Below, piece by piece: positions 22,700-34,041 of a stretch of DNA of 64,000 nt. This DNA comes from Gnetum montanum. Lineage: Eukaryota > Streptophyta > Gnetopsida > Gnetales > Gnetaceae. The position numbers and the translations under genes are program-made. Location of the stretch: contig MNCI01008000.1 of NCBI GenBank assembly GCA_015680685.1, forward strand, positions 97,416 through 161,415, given 5' to 3'. Numbering within the stretch: the first letter of the stretch is position 1; every line of letters begins with the position of its first letter. The notes below the pieces were generated by a model, which made no database searches, was not told the origin of the DNA, and was given only the letters and a program-made list of their open reading frames with translations.

Positions 22700-23924
22700 T
22701 AAGAGAGTACCTTCTACAAGGTGAAAGGTCACAACATTTGACAAGTGCTCAAAAGGACGCAGTGCGAAAATGCTCTCAGCAATACGCATTAATAGGAGAC
22801 ACATTATGTCATAGATCCTATGAAGGCATTCTGTTAGTGTGCGTTAATAGCATCGACAGTCAAACAATCATGGAACAAGTTCATGAAGGACTTTGCAGAG
22901 GGCATATAGCACCCAAAGAAATGGCAACGAAAATTAGACGTTTGGGCTACTACTAGCCACACATGGAGTACGATTGTTTCTCTAGGGTTAGAAAATGAAA
23001 CACTTGCCAAAAGCATGGTAACCTAATACATCTGCCACCTAATGAGTTGCATACTGCACAAATCACATGGCCATTTCAAAGATGGGGATTAGACATCATT
23101 AGACTAATAACACCACCGTCTTCAGCAGGACATGGCTTTATCATCATGGCAACCAAATATTTCACAAAATGGGTGGAAGTTGTTCCTCTTAGGAAAATGA
23201 CATCTAAACATGTCTACAATTTCATATTAGAAAACATCATGACCTACTTTGGTATCTTGATGACCATAGTTACCGATAATGGACCACAATTTAGTAGTAC
23301 GGATACTAAAAGCTTCTATGAAAGCCTAGGTATTAAACAATCATTTTCATCACCATACTACCCACAGAGTAATGGCCAAGTGGAGTCTACGAATAAAATG
23401 ATCATCATGGTGCTCAACAAGATGTTGAATCAAAGCAAGAGACGATGGCATGAGTAGTTAATCTATGCATTATGGGCATACCGAATAACACATCGAACGT
23501 CCATAAGTAAGACACCATATAGCCTTGTATACGGATATAAAGCTGTGTTACCTTTGGAGTTATAGGTTCCCTCATTGTGGATAATACTCTCTAGCCTCCT
23601 CGATGAAGGTCAGAACAACGAGCTACGCATTGTTGAACTTGAATCGATGGAGGAAGAAAGGGTGCGAGCACTTAATCAAATCGAATGGCACTAGAGACAA
23701 CAATGGCAACGTCATCGACACAATCCACATAAGCATCTGATCAAGGAAGGTGACCTAGTTCTCAAGGCGGTTTGTGAACACTTGAACAAATTCTCAGCTA
23801 ACTGGGAAGGGCCTTACTTAGTCATCAAAGCATATGATAACGGGGCATTTAAGCTCACCGACATGAACAGAAACGAGTTCGCCAACCTTATGAATCACTT
23901 GTACCTGAAACCATACTATGTCTA
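22700..23924 (+). pseudogene. pol: e1 integrase
   Basis: The N-terminal zinc region has the His pair (HEGLCRGH) but one Cys of the CxxC-type pair is a stop (RKxNTCQKHG). The core reads WGLDII, VTDNGPQF and YYPQSNGQVESTNK, so all three residues of the D-D-E triad are present. The C-terminal domain reads ALWAYRITHRTS, LVYGYKAVLP and GPYLVIKAY and ends LYLKPYYV near 23924. Stops occur near 23457, 23565 and 23692. Integrase inserts the DNA copy into the genome. Confidence 0.85.
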
Positions 23925-23929
23925 ATGAG

Positions 23930-24275
23930 CTCAAGGTATGTATTGGTCTTGGCATCATGACCTAAAACTGATACCACAGAATAGTCTTGGCATTACCACC
24001 TTAAAACTAGCACCAAAGAACATCCTGGCATCATGACAATAAACTGACACCACAAAACTCTATCTGGTATGACATTAAACTGTCATGCTCATTCACCATA
24101 GTCCGCTAAGACAATAAACTAGCCTGCCACTTCATAGTCTGCCACGACTATAAACTAGCAATGCACCGTCTGCTACGACAATAAACGGAAAATGTCCAAA
24201 GGATTATGACGTGAAACTAGTCCACAACAGTCTACCAAGACTACAAACTAGTGACATTATCAATAACCTGGTGTT
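23930..24275 (+). repeat. e1 3' untranslated repeats (ATAAACTAGC words)
   Basis: Degenerate 30-40 base units carry GACAATAAACTAGC, ATGACCTAAAACTG and similar words. They match, in opposite orientation, the array at 28400-29110 in e2. Confidence 0.75.
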
Positions 24276-25445
24276 ATTTGAAAAGACATGTTGCTGCAAT
24301 CGGCTATATGTGCTCACCAAAAACTTGCTGCATGACCTGTCACATGGACCTTGATAAAACTAATGCTATTCAAGATTTTTTTTCCTTGAAACTTCACATG
24401 ATGGCTCCATTCCATTGACCACATTCAAGTTTAAAGTGTTTACCTAACTGGATCATTTGTGGTTTTCTTGTCCCCTTGGAGTTGTGTTTGTAGGATGACA
24501 CACTTGAGATGTTCGTGCACAGATGCATTTCATCATGACGATAGGGTATCACATTCTTCCTGATGCACGCAATTGGGTTAATTAATTCGTCCACAAGTAC
24601 ATTCCTAACTCCTGATGCATTCCCTATTCCCTATCATGTCCCAATTACCCTATTTAATTACACCCCCTAGAAACATTCTACTCCCCCAAAGCTATTGATA
24701 CATTGTTGCACATTGTGATCCTCTAAGCAGTTGCGACACAAAACACAGTACATGATGCATAACAAAAAATACAAATGCTCAAACACAGGCAAATCATAAA
24801 AAGCAAGCTCTTTCAAAAAGACCAAAAAAAGAAACTTAAAAATAAAAGAAAAAGAAAGATAAAACAAAGCAAAAACAAAAGAAAAGAAGAAAAAAAAAGA
24901 AGAAAAAGAGAACAAAAATGTCAAAGAGAAAAATGCACGGAAAAGGTCTTCATGACCCCGTTGACATCATCAACTAAAGACCATTGGTTCTTCTCATACA
25001 AGCCCTAGGTGAGAAGGCAATTGTCTTGGGAAAACACTCGTGTTTTAAGTGATCATGTTGCACATCATCATGTGGTTTTGGTTGTTTACAATGGGCTCCC
25101 TTAAACGCAACACAAGGGTCCCATTTCTCCAAAGAACGCACCCCCTATGCCTTGGTTCCAAGTCTGCTATACATTGGCTATTGACAAGGACTGAAAACTA
25201 GCTCGTTCACGTGAGAGTATACTTCTCCCACAATTCCAATAGTAACTATCACCTTTGATCAATTCTTGACTTCTCCCAGTTACAATCCTGTGCATCTTGA
25301 ACCACTTTCCCTCAACCCAATGTACTTTTGAACACGGTGTGATGACATTCGGCCAAGGGCTGATGGTTAATTTTGGTACTTGATTGTTCATGGTGTTTTG
25401 CACTTCTTTATCGACGTCTCTCGGGTGGATTCCTCCAGAAGTCAA
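24276..25445 (+). other. e1 3' untranslated region, inverted match to e2
   Basis: This stretch aligns in inverse orientation with 27263-28390 (e2). It includes an A/G-rich low-complexity tract at 24800-24925 that corresponds to the T-rich tract at 27715-27840. No ORF looks coding. Confidence 0.75.
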
Positions 25446-25459
25446 CAAAGAGGGGCCAA
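25446..25459 (+). promoter_or_regulatory. e1 polypurine tract
   Basis: AAAGAGGGGCCAA lies directly before the 3' LTR start TGAAACACC. The same tract precedes the e2 3' LTR on the minus strand (8755-8743). It would prime plus-strand DNA synthesis. Confidence 0.85.
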
Positions 25460-27257
25460 TGAAACACCACAAAATTTTAGCTCAACACTTTGAAATGAGA
25501 ACAACTTGACTAAGGCATGAAAATCATGCTCATACTGTCAAGCTAACTTTCCCTCATGTAACCAACCTTGATAATTTCAAAATCAGGTCAAAAAATGATC
25601 CTAATTTGAATGGGTAAGGCTCCCTTTGGGGTCCACTGATGATCACTCCGAGCTTCAGCACGTAGAACCCAAGATTTCAAGTCAAAATCGCATGAATCTT
25701 TCCACTCACGTTGAGGTCAGGCTGCCCAGCATGAGTACAAGGTGAATACAGCTTGACCAACTTTCAGAGCCCTAAAACCAAGTGCAAATAGTCTGAATTT
25801 GAACATGCGGACTCCCCTCAATCTTCACTGATGTTTATTGCAGCTCTCGGCCTTCAAAACCTTGAAAATAAAGCTCAAAATCATATGATTTATTTACTCA
25901 CGCCCAGGTCACGCTGACAGTGTGAGCCCAACGTGACCAAAGAAAACAGGTCAAATCAAGCAATCTCAAGGATAATTTTTAGCATGAACTCAACCCCCAA
26001 GGATAGGCAACAGTTCTACTTGTTCATAGGCTCCAGAAAATCAAACTTTGGGCATGAAACATGGCATTTTGGCTAGGTCATGCTAAGGTCACGTTGACAG
26101 CGTGAGCCCAGCGTGACCTATCAAAAGTGGCTCAAATCGATGTAAGAACATATTCAAATTTAGCATCCAAGCCACCCTGGAGAGCAAGCAGCAGTTGCAC
26201 CTCAAAGAACAGGTGTCAAAGATTAAGATTTAGGTTAAAATGTGTCACTTCCAGTTGGTCATGCTAAGGTCACGTTGGCGATGTGAGCTTGGCATGAGCA
26301 CTGGTCACAACCAAGCAAAAGCACTTCTGATGCATGCTGGGGACATGCCAAGACCAAATTAACTCATGCTAGGAGCCCTGGTAAAGCAAAGATGCCTCAA
26401 ATAGCCACCAAACCATTCAAATCGACATCCTGCAGCAGCTGATTCAAAGGATCATGAAGTTTCAAGCAAGCCGGTGTCAATCCCTCTTGAAATCCATTGT
26501 AAATTTTCATTGTAAGCCTCACCATCTGTGAGCTTTTCAAGCTCTTACGCTGCTTCCATGGGCATAAGCTAGCTGGTGATTGTAAGATATAGTGCATCCA
26601 GTCCAGAACGTAGTTTGCCCATGTACACCTGTCACACGACCTATTTTTCTCTCATCTCACAGCCATTGATCTCATTCGCAAATCCTACTTCCAAACCTAG
26701 CGAAATGCATAAATACCCTGTTCATTGACATAAATGGGGTGGGAAATTTTGAAGTAAGAAAACTAGTAATCCTGAGCCTAGACGCACATGATCCCTAGCG
26801 CCTGCAAACACCTCACATTGGAGCTTAACGTCTAACTTTCAATCCAAACATGCAACTACATTTTGACCAATGCACATTTTGTCAATTAATACAAGACAGT
26901 TTCATTATTGCCTTCCATTCATATTTTTTAATCTGTTGATGTGTTGTTTACAATATAGCTCTATTTACACTTCCTTTACAATTCAATCTCTGTTTACGCT
27001 TTGCGCTCTGTTTGCATTTTGTGTTGTTGTTTGCATTCCTTTTACATTCTATTTACACCATTTACGATAACCCCAACCCTAGCTATAGCGTACGCTTGGG
27101 AAAGTCCTTGGTTAATCTACGTGTAGACCATCCAAGGAACTCTGCGTTTGTTTTTCCAGCTTGCCCTCATGTAAAGGCAGGGTCGTTTGTGTCTCTCTAG
27201 AGATCTTCCAATGTTCATTTTTCCTCCAGCCTTACACCGACGATTTTGAACGGCACA
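25460..27257 (+). mobile_element. e1 3' LTR
   Basis: It begins TGAAACACCAC and ends CGGCACA. It matches the 5' LTR along its whole length, with about 10% substitutions in the part I compared and small indels. The TATA equivalent ATAAATACCC lies near 26708. Confidence 0.88.
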
Positions 27258-27262
27258 CCAAG

Positions 27263-28390
27263 CATTAACCGTTGGCCCATGGCTAGACATCATCGTACTG
27301 TGTTCAAAAGTACATGGGATCAGGGAAATGCAGTTCAAGATGCAAGGGGCTGGTTGTAACCAGAGGGGGAGTTAGGAGTTGATTAAGGGTTATAATTGCT
27401 ACTAGAATTGTGGGAGAGGAATGCTCTCACATGAATGAGCTATATCTTTGGTCCTTGTCAATAGCTAGTATTCAACAGACTTGGAACCAATACATAGGAA
27501 GTGCATTCTTTGGAGAAACGGGACTCTTGTAGAGTGTTTACGGGGCTCGTTGTAAATAGCCAAAGCCATGCGATGATGTCCAACATGATCATTTGAGACA
27601 CAAGTGTAACTATTTTTACAAGACATTGCCTCCTCACCTAGGGCTTGTATGAGAACAACCAATAGTCTTTGATTTATGATGTCAACAGGCCCCTGAAGAC
27701 CTTTTCTGTGTATTTTTCTCTTTGACCTTTTTGTTCTTTTGCTTTTTGTTTGTTTCTTCTTTTCTTTTGTTTTTATTTTTTTGTGTTTTTATTTTGTTTG
27801 TTTTTGTTTTCTTTTGGTCCTTTTGAAAGAGCTTGCTTTTTAATGTTGTGCTCGTGCTCGTGCGCTTGCATTTTGTATCATGTACCATGTACTATGTTTT
27901 GTGTTGCAACTACTTAGAGAATCACAGTCTACAATAGTGTATCAAGAGCTTATGGGTGAGTCAAATGTCTCCAGGGGTTGTAATTGAATAGGATAAGGGA
28001 ATCATGATGGGAAATAGGGGATGTATCAAGAGTCAGAAATGTACTTATGAATGGATTGATTAACCCAGTTGCATGCACCAGGAAGAATGTGATACCTTGT
28101 CATCATGATGAAGTGCATCTATGTACAAATGCCTCAGGTGTGTCATCCTGCAAACACAACTCCAAGGAGACAGGAAAACCACATATGATTTGGTTAGCCA
28201 AGCACTTTAAACCTAAAAAAAAATAAGGAGATGGAACCACAATTTGTAATTTAAAAGCAAACAGAATCATGAATAGCATCAGCTTCATTAGGGTCCATGA
28301 GACAAATTATGCAGCAAGTCTTTGTGGAACATTTACAGCCAATTGCAGCAACATATCTTTTCAAGTATTGTCTGGTCATCAATGATGTCG
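27263..28390 (-). other. e2 3' untranslated region
   Basis: Minus-strand counterpart of 24276-25400. It is cut at 27263 by the insertion of e1 and its continuation lies at 8830-8743. It holds the T-rich tract 27715-27840. No gene is seen. Confidence 0.75.
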
Positions 28391-29110
28391 CTAGTTTATA
28401 GTCTTAGCAGATTGTTGTAGGTTAGTTTCATGTCATAACCTTTTGGATAGTGCTAGTTTAGCGTCATAGTAGATGGTGCATTGCTAGTTTATAGTCGTAG
28501 TGAAGTATGAAGAGGCAAACCAGTTTATAGTCTTAGTGGACTCTGGATGCTAGTTTCAAGTCATGGAGGATAGATGTGGCAATTTAGCATCGTACTGGAT
28601 GGAGCTCTATGGTGTCATTTTACTATCATGACTCTAGGATATTTCTGTGGTGCTAGTTTCAAGTCATAGCCTTAGGACTGTTCTATGGTATCAGTTTTAA
28701 GTTGTGATGCCAAGATCGTTCTATGGTATTAGATTTAAGTCATGATTCCAGGACTGTTCTATGGTATCAATTTTAGGTCGTGATGCTAGGACTATTCTAT
28801 GGTATTAGTTTTAGGTCATGATGCCAAGACCGTTCTATTGTATCAGTTTTAGGTCGTGATGCCAGGACTGTTCTATGATATCAGTTTTAGGTTGTGATGC
28901 TAGTACTATGATGTGCTAGTTTATAGTCTTAGTAGACTAGTTTAATGTCGTGGTGGACAGTGGATGTTGTGCCAGTTTAACGTCATGACCCAAGGATAGG
29001 CTATTGTGCCAGTTTGACATCATGACTCAATGATGAGATGTGCTAGTTTATAGTCATAGTGGATTGTCTGTGCCAGTTTATAGTCATAGCGGACTAGTGC
29101 TTACCTTGCT
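28391..29110 (-). repeat. e2 3' untranslated repeat array (38-bp units)
   Basis: From about 28672 to 28905 a 38-base unit (TTCTATGGTATCAGTTTTA plus GTCGTGATGCCA-type half) repeats about six times. The flanks carry AGTTTATAGTCATAG words, the complement of the ATAAACT words in e1. Units vary by transitions and small indels. Confidence 0.8.
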
Positions 29111-29591
29111 TGTGTAAGGTGTGATGCTACATCCATGGTCATGTTGTGTGTCTAGAAGATCCTACAAAAATCAACTAGAAAGAAAACAACATCAAGCAAC
29201 ACTTATCATAAACAAAGTTAAAATGTACAAATGGAAGAAAAGCAATGCAAAAAGTTGTAGTTTTAGGCCATTCCAGGCTGTAAGCTAGTTTAAGGCCTTT
29301 TGGGCCATGTGTTTTTGTAGTTTTATATTTTTAAACAATGTGTAAACTAAGTTGACGAATGTATAAATAAAGCAAAATGCATGATCTAAGTGAGTAGCCA
29401 AAATGTAAATGCATAGGCTAGTGCAATGTAAGCAAAAGTAAAAATGCATGGTAAGTGGAGGCAAAGGGTAGGCAGGCACCCACATTTTTGGCCAAGGGAA
29501 AGTGTTGGTCATGTAGTTGCTTCCTAACTAGGCATGGATTAGGGAGCATGCAAGGCTTAGGATCCTCTGGGAGGCTGTTGGCTTCAACCAC

Positions 29592-30104
29592 TCATTCTGG
29601 TATGTTAGCCTTAGGCGTTGCATTGATTACCATAGGTGTACCACCAAGAAACTCTTCTCCCAAAACTTGCACCATGTCCAAGTCATGGATAGTCGAAGAG
29701 GAAGTGTTATCGCCATGGATGATAACTTGACTACCTTTGTATGGAAGGTGGATTTCTTGGTGGATGGGAGAGGAGATGGTCCTTAGTTGGGCTAGCCAAG
29801 GCTTGCCTAGAATCATGTTGAAACTTGGCATCTCCTCTATGACAATGAAATCTACACTAGTGGGGAATTGCTCTCCCACCATAAAGGCTAAGTTGATTGT
29901 ATCCCTGACTGTGACATGTGATCCCAATTCTTGTGGTGTAGGAGACAACATTATTGCACAGATGGATGCCTCATTTGCAGGGATGTCGTCTATAATAGGA
30001 ATGGAGGCCAAGATCTTGGCCAATTCTTGGTAGTGAGTAGATGAAGTCATGACTAGGTCGTAGAAGCTAAACGTTGTGTTCTTTTTCTTGAGCATTTGAT
30101 TCAC
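29592..30104 (-). pseudogene. e2 aspartic protease region
   Basis: The open frame reads a central FIVIEEMPSFNMILGKPWLAQL and IHQEIHLPYKGSQVIIHGD, matching the e1 protease C-terminal half. The upstream part is gag-linked (SFYDLVMTSSTHYQELAKIL). The Asp-x-Gly block itself is not visible because sequence between the two parts is shortened. It would process Gag. Confidence 0.75.
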
Positions 30105-30188
30105 CTAGGTTAGTGCAGCTATGAAGTCCTTGTCATTAGCTGTTTTGTTGGCCTTGATTTCCTCCATGTGGCTTGAAAGATAGATCTC

Positions 30189-32495
30189 TTAGGAAGGGGA
30201 CTTGGGCATGTTTTGCTTGGCCTGCTTGGGGGTAGGAGCGTTAGTGTTCAGTTGTTGTTTGCTAGTTGTGGCCTTTACTTTGACCATGGGGGTTGTGAGG
30301 TGCTCATTTTTCCTCTTACGTTGCCATTTGGTGGGCCTACTTGAGTTGCTAGTGGGGTCAACCCTTGAAGGAGGAGGGATCGAGATGTTTCCCACTATTG
30401 GGATTTGGGTAGGTGAGGGGCCATCACGTTGTGACATACTTATGATAAAGGGTGGCTTAGGAGTTATTGTGTGATCAACTTGTTATGGTACCTTGATAAA
30501 AAAAGGTTTCTTAGTGATTGTTGTTGCTGGGTCATGCCAGTTTAACATCTTAGCAGATGATTCCTGTGGAACTTTGACCACAAAGGGTGTTGTGGGTGCT
30601 TGAGGTGGCACTTTGAAAATAAAGGGAGGTCTCTTGCTTGTGGAGGCTACAGGGACCTTTACCTTGTTAGGAGGCACATGGATCACAAAGGGATGTTGCA
30701 CAGGTTTGGGCTTGCCACCTATGCTAATTGAGTTTATGACATAGCAGGCATCATCTGTGTTGTATTGACTCACCATGTTGATCACTAATTGGCCTTGTTC
30801 TATCATTCTCTGTAAGTCATCTTGCAAAGCACAACGGTTGTCTGTACTGTGACCAACCAATTGATGGTAATGACAGTATTGGTCCAATCTAAAATGTTAT
30901 GGGACTGGGGGTTCATTTGGTACTGCTAATGTGAGGTCCGTTAGTAGTTCACAGTACCTATCATGTTTTTGGCAGGTAATCACCAATACGTGTTTGTGTT
31001 GGATTTTATTGGCTTTCAAGAGTTGCTCCAATAGTTCAGAGGGTTGCATCGGTAGTGGTGTATACTTTGAGTGGTCCTTGCGCTGAAAGTTGGACCTTGG
31101 AGTGGCCCCTATCGATGTAGGTGAGTTGGTGCCAAAGTTGGCAGTTTTGTCAGCTAGGGCTTTGGATTGCTTAGCTGTTGGGCCCCAGATGGTTGTTTTT
31201 GTACTTGTGGCCATCATTGCTACTATTGTGTTTTTCTTGCAAGCATGTTGCTTTCTATAGGCCACATAAGCCAGATCATTGCTTACTCTTGCTACCTCTT
31301 TGATGCCCCTTGCTTAGTCAAAGGCCTGGGTAAGAGACTTTTGAACCTGGTAGAGTAGTTTGGACTTGATGAAGTCATTGAATGCACCCTTGAAGATGGC
31401 CAGAAGATGTGTCTTTGCAATCGGCTCATGCATTTCATTAGCTGTGGCACTCCATCGCTGGAGGAAGGGTAGTATGGGCTCTAGGGGTCTTTGTCTAACA
31501 TGGAGGAGCTTGTCGATTGTCACTTCAGGTCTGATGTTGTATCTGAAGCATGTCACAAACTGGTGTATGAGGTCCTTGAGGGATGCAATGGAAGCTCGGG
31601 GTAGGGTACAGTACCAATCTAGAGCTTTGCTAGTGAGTGACAGGGGAAAGAGGCATAGAATGACATGTGGCTAGGAGTGCAACGTGATGGCTTCTATGCA
31701 GAATGTGATGATATGTGCATTAGAGTCACTATGACCATTATATTTTGTCAGATGTGGCAATGAATAGCCCATGGGTAGTGTATGGGGTGGGATCGTAGGA
31801 TAGATCGGATCATCACGGTAAAAGTCCACCACCTTGGGTGTGCCTAAGGAGGTAGCCTTAAGCTAGTTGATTTCCTTCGTTAGAGTCTAGATGAGTTGGG
31901 ACACTTGTTCCCAACTCATAGATTCACCATTCGGTTGTGTTGACTGGACTCGCATAGGTTGTGCAGTAAAGGGTTGGATCACCGGTTGTGGGCTTTGCGA
32001 GTTTAATGTCATGGAAGTTGGTTGTTGATAGTTTAACGTCATACTGGATGTGTGTTGGTAATTTAAGGCTGTACCGAGCCATGTATAGTTTAACTTCATC
32101 CTGGACAGATGATGAGCATGTGCTTGAGGCACTGGTGAAATAGGCATGGCACATGTGATGCCTGCGTAAATGTTGGGTTGAGGTTGGGGAGGTTGGGGCA
32201 TGGCCCCAATGTAGGAATAAGGTACTTGTGTTACTTGGGGCTAGGCCCTATCGTATGTACAAGGTGTTTGGATTGTTTGGGGCTGGGCCCTAGTGTGTGT
32301 AGATTGTGAAGCGAATGCCTTGGGTGTGTGCTCCAAGTGTTATGATTGTTGTGAGGAGGCAAGGCCCCAAGGGTTGTCGGGTTCGGGTAGGGCTGTGAAC
32401 TCATACTTGTACTGGGTTGGCGATCTTGGGTAAGAGGAAGTCATCTCAGAATCGTTGTGTTGTGTGTATTGTATGTATTGGAGAAGGTGATCCAT
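30189..32495 (-). pseudogene. gag: e2 gag
   Basis: From an ATG at 32495 (MDHLLQYIQYTQHNDSEM) the gag reads through several frames. The first part is a Pro/Gln-rich half containing three SMTLNYQ-like repeats (32100-31990). The core holds LPRASIASLKDLIHQFV and LQRWSATANEMHEPIAKT (about 31610-31400). The zinc knuckle is QYCHYHQLVGHSTDNRCALQ (30887 downward). The Lys/Pro-rich stretch near 30400 would bind RNA. Stops and shifts break it. Confidence 0.8.
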
Positions 32496-32639
32496 GTTGG
32501 TGGTAGTCAGTACTTAGACTAGCTTGAAGTTAGGTGCGAATTGCAGTGAATTTAGCCTTGAAATCGATGCATTTTGTGTGTTTTTGTTAAAAAAACAATG
32601 TAGCGGTATTGTAGCAGTATTGTAGTAGCATGAGTACTA

Positions 32640-33010
32640 TAGCAGCCACAAAAAATTGTAGTAGCATAAGGTTACTATAGCAAGTAGAGCATGAGTTACA
32701 ACCCAGCATGAGTTATCAAACTATGAGCAAGCCCAAAGTGTGAGTAAATCAGAGCGTGAGCAAGCCCAAAGCATGAGTAAATCAGAGCATGAGCAAGCTC
32801 AAAGTGTGAGTAAATTAGAGTGTGAGCAAGCCCAAAGCATCAGTAAATTAGAGCGTGAGCAAGCTAGAGTGTGAATAAATCAGAGCGTGAGCAAGCTAGG
32901 GCATGAGTAAGCTAGCTTGACAAGCTGGCGTGGGTAAATTGTCATGAGTAAGTTGTGAAGCTGGCATGAGTAACTTGGGTCAACGTGATTAGGTCAACCT
33001 GAGTGTGTGT
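32640..33010 (-). repeat. e2 leader with 33-bp tandem units
   Basis: From about 32725 to 32910 the unit GAGCAAGCCCAAAG(T/C)(G/A)TGAG TAAATCAGAGCGT repeats with a period of 33 bases, about five times. It contains the AGCGTGAG / CTCACGCT word in each unit. It lies between primer site and gag, as does the 25-base array in e1. Confidence 0.8.
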
Positions 33011-33109
33011 AAGCTAGCTTAACAAGCTAGGCCTTAGTTTTAGTACTTGGTCTTGCATAGCGTTTGAACATGTAGTGTGATCAGTGCTTTGATAGATGGT
33101 AAACGAGTT

Positions 33110-33136
33110 CAGGCACTCCTACTAGTGCCAATTTAC
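33110..33136 (-). promoter_or_regulatory. e2 primer-binding site
   Basis: The minus strand after the LTR reads TTGGCACTAGTAGGAGTGCC, matching the e1 primer site with few changes. Confidence 0.6.
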
Positions 33137-34036
33137 TATACTGACCTAAATCGTTGATGTAAGGCTGGAAGGGAAAACAAACACTGAAAGATCATCAGAC
33201 AGGCACAAATGACCTTGCCTTCGCTTGAGGGTAAGTTGGAAAAGGAAATGAAGGCAAAGCGCCTTGGATGGTCTGCACGCAAATCAACCAAGGACTTCCC
33301 CGAGCATAAACTATGGCTTGCGCTAGGGTTATCGTAACTAATGATGTATGGAATGTAAACAGTAATATATGAAATGCGAACAGAGCATATACGAAACTGT
33401 ATTGCAAACAAAACGTAAACTGAACTTTAAAATAGGGCAAACAATATAATGGCTGGAAAAATGAACTATATTATATTGCTTAGAAAGGATGTGCACTGGT
33501 CAAAGCATAGCTACACGTGTGGATGGCAAGTCAAGCACCAAGCCCTGAGGTGATGTGTTTTAGAAGTGCTTAGATGTTAGGAGTCAGGTGTGATCGAGCA
33601 CCCAAGGATTGCTGGTCTAAGTTTCCTAAGCTGTTAACCTTCAAAATTGTCAACCTTGTTCATGTGAATTGACAGGGTATTTATAGGGTTCAGCTAGCTT
33701 AGGTGCAGAATTCATGGATGGAACCAATGGCTGAGAGATGAGAGGAAAATAGATCGAGTGACACGTGTTCAATGGACAGCTGTGTGTGAGTTGGACGTGC
33801 ACAGGCAAGCTACCCTCAAATTTGGACCAGATTTGAACCATTTTTAACTTGATCTTGAAGTTGTTGGAGTTACTCACGCAGAGGGCAAGCTAGCTTGACA
33901 AGCCGAGCATGAGTAAGCTGGCTTGAGCAAGCTGGGCATGAGTTCCATGCCTTAGTCAAATTTTTTCCTCCCAAGAGCTAATAGCGTCTGGGTTGTTCTT
34001 ATTTCAGAATGTTAGGCCAAAATTAGTGGTGTTTCA
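33137..34036 (-). mobile_element. e2 5' LTR, internally deleted
   Basis: It starts (minus) TGAAACACCAC at 34036. Against the 3' LTR about 820 bases are missing, joining sequence equal to 7716 with sequence equal to 8541 at about 33813. The deleted part is the CTCACGCT-rich U3. A TATA box, CCCTATAAATACC on the minus strand, lies near 33680. Confidence 0.85.
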
Positions 34037-34041
34037 CCTAT

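Larger units (their letters stand above)
8831..27257 (+). mobile_element. Tat-like Ty3/gypsy element e1, 18.4 kb, full structure
   Basis: LTR (8831-10668), primer site, gag and protease, an antisense spliced gene, RT plus two RNase H domains and integrase, a repeat-rich 3' untranslated region, polypurine tract, LTR (25460-27257). The second, aRNH-type RNase H after the RT-linked one marks the Tat lineage. e1 sits inside e2. The flanking pentamers CTGAG (8826-8830) and CCAAG (27258-27262) look like a CCGAG target duplication decayed at its CpG in opposite directions. Comparing ~250 LTR bases by eye gives roughly 10% divergence, so it is an old insertion. No reading frame is intact. Confidence 0.9.
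7041..34036 (-). mobile_element. Tat-like LTR element e2 (gag-PR only), interrupted by e1
   Basis: Reading the minus strand: 5' LTR 34036-33137, leader, gag and protease (32495-29592), 3' untranslated region 29500-27263, then a break. The missing last 88 internal bases, with the polypurine tract, reappear at 8830-8743 beyond the inserted element e1, followed by the 3' LTR 8742-7041. Removing e1 gives an element of about 8.6 kb without RT, RNase H or integrase, so it is non-autonomous or deleted. Possible decayed target duplications are CTTAC (7036-7040) and CCTAT (34037-34041), which differ by two transitions. Confidence 0.85.

Noticed and set aside
32725-32910. A CRISPR array
   Set aside because: The 33-base units are contiguous with no unique spacers and sit in a plant retroelement leader.
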